Source of the DNA: Archangium lansingense | Lineage (GTDB): Bacteria; Myxococcota; Myxococcia; Myxococcales; Myxococcaceae | Assembly (NCBI RefSeq): GCF_026626635.1 | Contig: NZ_JAPNKA010000001.1 | Coordinates: 2,294,001 to 2,358,000, forward strand | Direction: 5' to 3' | DNA: 64,000 bases | Shown: positions 58,648 through 64,000 of the stretch, in pieces | How positions within the stretch are numbered: the stretch's first letter is position 1 | How the letters are laid out: the number at the start of each line of letters is the position of its first letter | Made by a program: the position numbers and the translations under genes | The notes under the pieces: generated by a model | What the model was told of the DNA's origin: nothing | The model's input: only the letters and a program-made list of their open reading frames with translations | Database searches by the model: none

Positions 58648-58953
58648 CCTGCCTCCCGGCGACGTCGCTGTTCCTTCGAGCAGCGGTCCTCAGAAAAGGT
58701 AGGCGCCAGGAAGTGAGGGATACGACGGGGTGGGATGTGACGCCCGGGGCGGAGGCCCTCAGGCAAGGGCTCGGTCCTAGAGCGCACCGCCACGCACCCG
58801 GCGGTGGAAGCGCCGACGCGGCCAGGAAGCCGTTGCTGAAGCCCCCGCGGAAGATGCTCGTGTAGTCCTGCTCAGCAGCCCGGCTTGATCAGACGCCTAC
58901 GTCACATCTGTCAATCATTTGCCGCTCTGCTCCCACCCGCTGTCCTTCACCGC
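58648..58953. other. Intergenic stretch between the kinase and sigma-54 activator genes
   Basis: 306 bp. It must contain the kinase promoter, but I see no gene, clear promoter, repeat or hairpin in it. Confidence 0.5.
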
Positions 58954-60351
58954 CTAATCCTGCTCACTGTCGGCGGGAGCGGCGATCGCGTGACGCTCGA
59001 GCAACCGCCGCAGTTGGGTGCGGTGCATTCCGAGCGCCCGGGCCGTGGCGGCCACATTGCCCCCGTTCTGCCGCAGAGCTTCCTCGATGCGCGTCCGCTC
59101 CTCGTCATCGAGCGGCTTCGCCCGCGATGATGCCTCCCGCGGAGGCTCCCGGTGCTCCGGCGGCGGAGAATGCGGGGCGGGCGGAGGCGCTGATGCCCCG
59201 GAGCCGAACGCGGTGCCGGCATTCGGGCTCAGATGCCGAGCCTCCACGCGCGGGGCCTCCTGCATGAGCGCCGCCTGGATGGCGCTGCGGGCCTCGACCA
59301 GGAGCTCGCGCACATTGCCCGGCCAGGGCCGCAGCAGACACGCCTCCACGAAGGAGAGGTGCAGCGTCAGCGTGGGGGCCACCTGCCGCACCTCGCGTTG
59401 GAGCAACAGGGCGATCTCCTCGGGGCGCTGACGCAGGGGCGGCAGCGACACCTCTGGCCGGCCGATGCGGAAATACAGGTCCTCCCTCAGCTTCCCGGCC
59501 GCCACCAGTGCGCGCAGATCCCTATTGCTCGCGGAGCAGATGTGGATGTCCACCGTCTTTGGCTTCGCCGCTCCGAGGGAGAGGACCTCCTTCGTCTCCA
59601 GCGCCCGCAGCAGCTTGGCCTGCACTGCCAGGTCCAGCTCCACCACTTCATCGAGGAAGAGCGTCCCCCCGTCCGCCGACTGGAGATAGCCCGGCGCATC
59701 GGCATCGGCACCCGAGTAGGCGCCGCGCTTGGCGCCGAAGAGGAGCCGCTCGGCGATGCTCTGGGGAATCGCCGCGCAGTTGACCGCCACGAAGGGCCCC
59801 GAGCTCCGCGGCCCATTCTCGTGGAACGCGCGTGCCACGCCCTCCTTGCCCGTGCCGCTCTCCCCGTGGATGTGCAGCGGGAAGCCGAGCCGGGCCGCGC
59901 GTGCGACCTCATCGAGCAGCGCCTGGAGGGCCGGGCCCCGCACGAAGCTCCCCTGCGTCACGACCCCGTGCTGCTCCAGGGGATTCACATCCGCGCAGGG
60001 CACGAAGAGCGAGTCCCCCATGCGGATGACCCGCTGCGCCTCGCGAGGCGTGTTGGCGGGCACGGGCTCCCCATCCACGAAGGTGCCGTTCTGGCTGCCC
60101 AGGTCAGTGACGAGAAAGCGCCGCCCATCGAATTGGATCCGCGCATGGCGGCGGGACATCCGGGGATCCTGCGCCTCGCCCAGCGCGGGGGAGCCCCGTC
60201 CCAGCTCCAGCTCTCCACCCTTGAGCGGCAGGGCCACGGCCATCGCGGTGCCCGCAGCGAACAGACGCATCAAACCCGGGACACGTGACACGGCAGCGTT
60301 CTTGTCACCCAGGATTCCGCTCGGCTTGAGGGTCGACCCGTCCTGTTCCAT
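58954..60351 (-). CDS. FHA-domain sigma-54-dependent transcriptional activator
   Basis: 465 residues. The N-terminal FHA domain (LELGRGSPALGEAQDPRMSRRHARIQFDGRRFLVTDLGSQNGTFVDGE) has the phosphothreonine-reading residues R, SRRH and N. The AAA+ domain has GESGTGKE and GGTLFLDEV, but the sigma-54 loop GAFTGA is altered to GAYSGA. A Fis helix-turn-helix (TARALGMHRTQLRRLLERH) ends the chain. FHA activators are hallmarks of myxobacteria and are usually switched on by Ser/Thr kinases; the kinase gene next door is an obvious candidate. It is divergent from the ADYC-type lipoprotein gene, which is the likely target. Confidence 0.93.
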   Translation of the reverse strand: MEQDGSTLKPSGILGDKNAAVSRVPGLMRLFAAGTAMAVALPLKGGELELGRGSPALGEAQDPRMSRRHARIQFDGRRFLVTDLGSQNGTFVDGEPVPANTPREAQRVIRMGDSLFVPCADVNPLEQHGVVTQGSFVRGPALQALLDEVARAARLGFPLHIHGESGTGKEGVARAFHENGPRSSGPFVAVNCAAIPQSIAERLLFGAKRGAYSGADADAPGYLQSADGGTLFLDEVVELDLAVQAKLLRALETKEVLSLGAAKPKTVDIHICSASNRDLRALVAAGKLREDLYFRIGRPEVSLPPLRQRPEEIALLLQREVRQVAPTLTLHLSFVEACLLRPWPGNVRELLVEARSAIQAALMQEAPRVEARHLSPNAGTAFGSGASAPPPAPHSPPPEHREPPREASSRAKPLDDEERTRIEEALRQNGGNVAATARALGMHRTQLRRLLERHAIAAPADSEQD

Positions 60352-60371
60352 GCGCGGGCATTATAGGCAGG

Positions 60372-60460
60372 TGTGCCAGGCACAGCTTGTTGTGCCTGCA
60401 CCTGTGCCATCCGCTGTGCCACGTCGCGGGCCTCTGGGCTCGCCTGGCGCGCGATGTGCC
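60372..60460. promoter_or_regulatory. Cluster of TGTGCC boxes, candidate enhancer sites of the sigma-54 activator
   Basis: TGTGCC occurs at 60372, 60391, 60403, 60415 and 60455, with the reverse complement GGCACA at 60379. Three of them are spaced exactly 12 bp. They lie 65-155 bp upstream of the sigma-54 promoter candidate, the usual distance for activator sites, and just upstream of the activator's own gene. Confidence 0.55.
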
Positions 60461-60525
60461 CGTGATTCCTTGGCACTCTCACGATTCGAGAAGCTCTCTA
60501 CCGGTGCCATGGCGCTTTGACCTCA

Positions 60526-60541
60526 TGGCATGGCTTTGGCT
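60526..60541 (+). promoter_or_regulatory. Sigma-54 (-24/-12) promoter candidate
   Basis: TGGCATGGCTTTGGCT: the GG of the -24 element and the GC of the -12 element are 12 bp apart, as required, with one mismatch in the -12 box (TGGCT for TTGCW). It is about 90 bp upstream of the lipoprotein start codon. Confidence 0.5.
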
Positions 60542-60632
60542 AAGCGGACGGGCAAGCAGTCATCGCGGCGGCACAGGCGGGCCCGGCCGGGGGGAACCCG
60601 CCTGTGTCGCCAGCACGAGGGGGTAGAGCAAC

Positions 60633-61892
60633 ATGGATACGACGAAGACACATGGAGCGGACACCCGCGAGGTCAGCGGGAAGATGTCGGTATGGCTCGT
60701 TTGCATGGCCCTGGTGACGGTGGCCAGCGGGTGCGGCGGGTGCCAGCAAATGATTCGGGAGCCCTTCCCGATGGATCCCACCGGTTCGATCTCGACCTGC
60801 CCCGGTGGGCCCACCTGCGGCATCTCGAAGGCCCTGATGGAGGAGGTCGAGGAGCCCGATTGCCCCACCGGTAACTGTGACCCGGGAGGCAGTGGCAATG
60901 CCCGGGGCATCTACACCATCGAGGGCGGTAACTACTGCTTCGTGGCCATGGGGCAGCAGCACTTCTGCCCGGAAGCGTTCATCAACACGCCCCAGGGGGT
61001 CATGCTCGACGTCCGGTATCTGACCCAATCTGGCGTCATCAGGACGCAGGTCCAGGGCAGGCTCGAGGCCAACACCCAGCGCGTGGATGTGCTCGCCATC
61101 ACCAGCGATCGGACCGAGCTCGCCATCAAGTACCGGGTTCAGGGGGAGCAGGAGGTGAAGGTCGCGAAGGGCGACGACCTGAGCAAGCTGATCCTCCGCC
61201 TCGATACCATGCCGATGAGGAGTGGAGGTACGGGCGTGCCCATCCTGTATGAGCTGCGGTTCACCGCCTACAAGCCGCCGGGGCGGGAGGCGACGACGGA
61301 CAAGGTGCATCGCTACAAGCTCGAGTACCGGGATGTCCGAGCGGATACCGAGTGGGCCCAGCACTGTGAGAAGGATGGTCTGGGGGCTGTCGTCTCCTTC
61401 CTCCAGGGTGAGCGGGTCAGTGGTGTGAACGCCAGCGTCAAGCTCGACCCCAACGTGACCACCATGGGCTGCGAGAAGGGCTCCATCGTCACCTGTCTGG
61501 CCTGGGGCTACACGCCCTGGGAGCCCAGCACGGGCGTGAGGGACGAGACGCGCGACTACGTCTTCCGCTCCTGCCTGCAGGCGAAGCGAGCCGCCTATTT
61601 CGTCGGCAAGGGGAACACCAAGAGCTACACGCAGTCAGGCACGACGATCTTCAAGTGGGACCAGTACGCGTACGGCGATGGGAACGCGGTCGAGCGTGTC
61701 GAGGCGCTCTGGAGCCCGCAGGGCGCGGTGTGCATCAACAAGGAGAACGTTCGCAAACTGGAGGCCTGGGGACAGCCGCAGGATCCCAAGATGCTGAACA
61801 CCTACGGTGTGGGGCCGTGCACGTCCAAGGACTTCACCGTCGAGGGGAAGCTCTTCACCGGTATCCGTCCCGAGGCGCTAGCGAAGCCCTGA
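60633..61892 (+). CDS. ADYC-domain-like lipoprotein
   Basis: 419 residues. A long n-region is followed by a hydrophobic stretch and the lipobox VASGC (Cys34). An alternative start at 60684 gives a shorter signal peptide (MSVWLVCMALVTVASGC). The C-terminal third (FRSCLQAKRAAYFVGKGNTKSYTQSGTTIFKWDQ then VEALWSPQGAVCINKENVRKLEAWG) resembles the ADYC domain of myxobacterial exported proteins, although the ADYC tetrapeptide itself is not kept. Function unknown; surface or periplasmic. Its divergent neighbour, the intervening promoter candidate and the box cluster suggest control by the FHA activator. The 3' end overlaps the converging TPR gene by 15 bp. Confidence 0.8.
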   Translation: MDTTKTHGADTREVSGKMSVWLVCMALVTVASGCGGCQQMIREPFPMDPTGSISTCPGGPTCGISKALMEEVEEPDCPTGNCDPGGSGNARGIYTIEGGNYCFVAMGQQHFCPEAFINTPQGVMLDVRYLTQSGVIRTQVQGRLEANTQRVDVLAITSDRTELAIKYRVQGEQEVKVAKGDDLSKLILRLDTMPMRSGGTGVPILYELRFTAYKPPGREATTDKVHRYKLEYRDVRADTEWAQHCEKDGLGAVVSFLQGERVSGVNASVKLDPNVTTMGCEKGSIVTCLAWGYTPWEPSTGVRDETRDYVFRSCLQAKRAAYFVGKGNTKSYTQSGTTIFKWDQYAYGDGNAVERVEALWSPQGAVCINKENVRKLEAWGQPQDPKMLNTYGVGPCTSKDFTVEGKLFTGIRPEALAKP

Positions 61893-64000
61893 GCCGTCGG
61901 CTCCAGCAGAGGAGCGCAGTGTCTTCGCCTCGTGCAGCGGTGCCTCATACTCCCGCTGCAACAGAGGGTTGAGCTCGAGGGCTCGGGCGAGGGCGGCCTG
62001 GGCCTGGCGGACGGTGTCGAGGCGCTCCGTCGCTTCGCGCATCGTCCGCGCCCGGCTCAGGAGGAGTCCTCCGTGCAGGGCATGGGCGTTCGCCAGATTC
62101 GGGTTGAGCCGGAGCGCCAGGTCCACCTGCGTCAGGCCCTCGGCAATGGAGGAGAGCGCCTTGCCCGGCGGTTGAGCCTCCGCCAGTTGAAGGTGGACCT
62201 GAGCCAGTTGCTGGTGGGTCTCGTAATAGGGATACATCTCCACGGCACGCCGGGCCTCGGTGAGCGCTTGTTGGAGGTGGGGCAGCTCCGGGCGTCCCTG
62301 CCGTTTTGCCCACGCCGCCTCCAACAAGGCCATCCGCGCACTCACGAGTCGGCACTCGACCCAACCGGAGTCCAGGCGGTGCGCTTCTGACAGGGCGCGC
62401 CGAGCAGCCTCGAAAGCGGCCGTGGGCTCCCGGCCATCTCGCATCGCGTGGTCCACTTCCAGGAGGTGGCCCATGGCGCGGTAGAGCGGGGTCCGCCCGA
62501 AGGTGGCGTTGATGGCCGCGGAGCGCTCGAGGTGCTGGAACGCCTGAGCCAAACGCGGGCGCGGGTCACCGCCGCTGTCAACGAGGTAGCGCGCGAGCTT
62601 CAGCTCCGCGTGGGCCACCTGGTTCAGCGCCAGGACGTAGTTGCCGTCGAGGGAGAGGGCTCGCTGGCCCGCCTGGAGCGCCTTGTCCACGTCCGCCTGG
62701 GGGTTGAGCCCGCGCGAGAGCTCGTATGAGGCCCGGTGGCTGTACACGTCGATCAGGTTCATGTGCGCGAAGAGGTAGGCCGGATCGCTTCGCGCCGCCT
62801 GAAGCAGGTGATGCTCGGCTTGAGCGAAGGACTCGCGCGGATCCCCGCCGTGCTCCCACTGATGGCTGCCCTTCCAGCGATAGACCTGGGCCAGGTCATT
62901 GTGCCCCCACGGGTACTCGGGCTGGAGCTCCAGTGCCCGGGTCAGCCAGGAGATGGCCTCGTCCCAGGAGGCGTCGGGAGCCGCGCCGTCCCGGGCCAAC
63001 CGGAGCGCGCGCATGAAGTGGCTGTAGCCCAGCATGTCGTAGGCATACACGTCACGCGGGTCCAGCTTCACGGCGCGCGCGGCGGTGGCGGTCCACTCGG
63101 TGAGGATCGGCTCCGGGTCCAGGCCGCCCTTCTCGAAGTTCATCAGCCGGTACCACTGCATGAGGACCTGGGCCTTCTTGGTGTATCCCGAGGCGTGTCC
63201 CGGGGCTGCGAGGAGGCCCTTGTCACCCGCCGCCAGTGCCTGCTCCAGCGAGGCCTTGCGCGATTTTCCCTGACGCGAGTCGATTACCGACTGTTGCAGC
63301 CAGGCCTCCGCGAGGGCCTCGTAGTTGCGCGCATCGCTTCGGCCGGACTCGATGGCCTGCGCATACAAGCGGTCCGCCTCCGCGAGACCGGCGCGTGCTT
63401 CGTCGTACTCGCCCCGTTCCAGGTGCTCCATGGCGCGCGTGTAGGCCACGTCTCCGGCGAGCGTCCGCGCCTCGTACACCCAGGGAGTCTCCGCCGCGGC
63501 CTGGGCCGCGAGCCGCGCCGCCGCGTCGTAATCCCGGCGGTAGAAGGCGATGAGTCCCTCGAGGTAGCGGGGTGACTCCAGTTCCAGGTCCCTGCTGCGC
63601 TCGAGCGACTGGAGCGCCGGTTCCAGGTACTGCTTCTCCAGGACACGCTGACGCTCGGCCACCCATTCCTTGCCACCGCTGTTTCGCGCGTCCTCCAGGG
63701 CCCGGTGGTACAGCTCGCCGAGTACACGGCCGCGTGCGTAGTGCAGCTCGGGGGTGTCGACGCCCTTCTCCTGGGCGCGCGTCAGCTCCTCGTGGGCCAG
63801 CTCCAGCTCGTGCATGGCCAGGTAGCCGCGCCCCAGGGCGTAATGCACGAGCCCCTCGCCGTGGCTGCCCAGCTCATGCGGCTGCGAGGCGATCCGCGCC
63901 ATGCGCTCGCGGACGAGCTGCTGCTCGCGGGTGGTGTCGTGCAGGGGCAGGGTGTGGGCCGCGCGCAGGAACCATTCGATCTCCTTCACCTGCTGCCCGA
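61878..64000 (-). CDS. TPR-repeat protein (5' end beyond the window), probably the C-terminal part of a Ser/Thr kinase
   Basis: The frame is open to the right edge, so the true N-terminus lies outside; a GTG at 63989 exists but codons continue before it (GQQVKEIEWFLRAAH). More than 700 residues of TPR-like helices are visible, e.g. LDPRDVYAYDMLGYSHFMRAL, LELQPEYPWGHNDLAQVYRWKG and LNPNLANAHALHGGLLLSRA. In myxobacteria such arrays after a segment like EIEWFLRAAHTLPLHD usually belong to large Ser/Thr protein kinases, so a kinase domain upstream is expected but not seen. No signal or membrane segment in the visible part. Confidence 0.85.
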   Translation of the reverse strand, partial: GQQVKEIEWFLRAAHTLPLHDTTREQQLVRERMARIASQPHELGSHGEGLVHYALGRGYLAMHELELAHEELTRAQEKGVDTPELHYARGRVLGELYHRALEDARNSGGKEWVAERQRVLEKQYLEPALQSLERSRDLELESPRYLEGLIAFYRRDYDAAARLAAQAAAETPWVYEARTLAGDVAYTRAMEHLERGEYDEARAGLAEADRLYAQAIESGRSDARNYEALAEAWLQQSVIDSRQGKSRKASLEQALAAGDKGLLAAPGHASGYTKKAQVLMQWYRLMNFEKGGLDPEPILTEWTATAARAVKLDPRDVYAYDMLGYSHFMRALRLARDGAAPDASWDEAISWLTRALELQPEYPWGHNDLAQVYRWKGSHQWEHGGDPRESFAQAEHHLLQAARSDPAYLFAHMNLIDVYSHRASYELSRGLNPQADVDKALQAGQRALSLDGNYVLALNQVAHAELKLARYLVDSGGDPRPRLAQAFQHLERSAAINATFGRTPLYRAMGHLLEVDHAMRDGREPTAAFEAARRALSEAHRLDSGWVECRLVSARMALLEAAWAKRQGRPELPHLQQALTEARRAVEMYPYYETHQQLAQVHLQLAEAQPPGKALSSIAEGLTQVDLALRLNPNLANAHALHGGLLLSRARTMREATERLDTVRQAQAALARALELNPLLQREYEAPLHEAKTLRSSAGADGSGLR

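Overview
The window is high-GC, densely coding DNA that looks like the chromosome of a myxobacterium, probably of the Cystobacterineae (Archangium/Cystobacter/Myxococcus side). The evidence is the gene content: a DUF4388/DnaJ/TPR protein, a DUF6178 protein, an ADYC-type lipoprotein, a very large kinase-cyclase-ATPase-TPR protein, an FHA-containing sigma-54 activator without a partner kinase, and polymorphic-toxin debris. Species cannot be fixed from the sequence alone. I found no rRNA, tRNA or CRISPR array.

Layout. 1-9 kb: a truncated Cache-type sensor, purF, a ceramidase-like exported protein, yhbY, the DUF4388/DnaJ protein, a cysteine-repeat exported protein, a TauE/SafE-type permease and a DUF1877 protein. 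9-16 kb: a GH43 lipoprotein, a DUF6178 gene with a TetR gene, then a Coq4-like/cytochrome P450 operon facing a second TetR gene across three palindromic operator candidates. 16-26 kb: the propionyl-CoA/methylmalonyl-CoA locus, with mutA-mutB-meaB on the plus strand converging on biotin carrier, biotin carboxylase and carboxyltransferase genes on the minus strand. Together they form the propionyl-CoA to succinyl-CoA route apart from the epimerase.

26-36 kb is the accessory region and the most interesting part. Three tightly spaced minus-strand genes encode a 1661-residue restriction-nuclease-like/NACHT/metallophosphoesterase protein carrying an octapeptide repeat, a 1163-residue exported protein ending in a nuclease-like PD-(D/E)XK domain, and an acidic 261-residue protein. 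The unit is bracketed by direct copies of the carboxyltransferase 5' region, including a 28-bp palindrome, which suggests insertion or duplication. Next to it lie an SDR gene fragment and a truncated lipoprotein joined to a DUF2019 (putative immunity) gene.

36-53 kb is mostly housekeeping and small conserved genes: oligopeptidase A, a VUT transporter, a DoxX-like protein, a PRMT-like methyltransferase, a wax ester synthase/DGAT, RsgA, a pentapeptide-repeat protein, an AbrB-type membrane protein and an NtrC-type response regulator. 52.7-54.4 kb is decayed: an msrA remnant, broken coding stretches and a ricin-type lectin with three nearly identical 138-bp repeats. 54.5-64 kb holds signalling genes: the kinase-cyclase-AAA-TPR protein, the FHA sigma-54 activator divergent from an ADYC-type lipoprotein with a good sigma-54 promoter candidate and a cluster of TGTGCC boxes between them, and a TPR protein cut by the window end.
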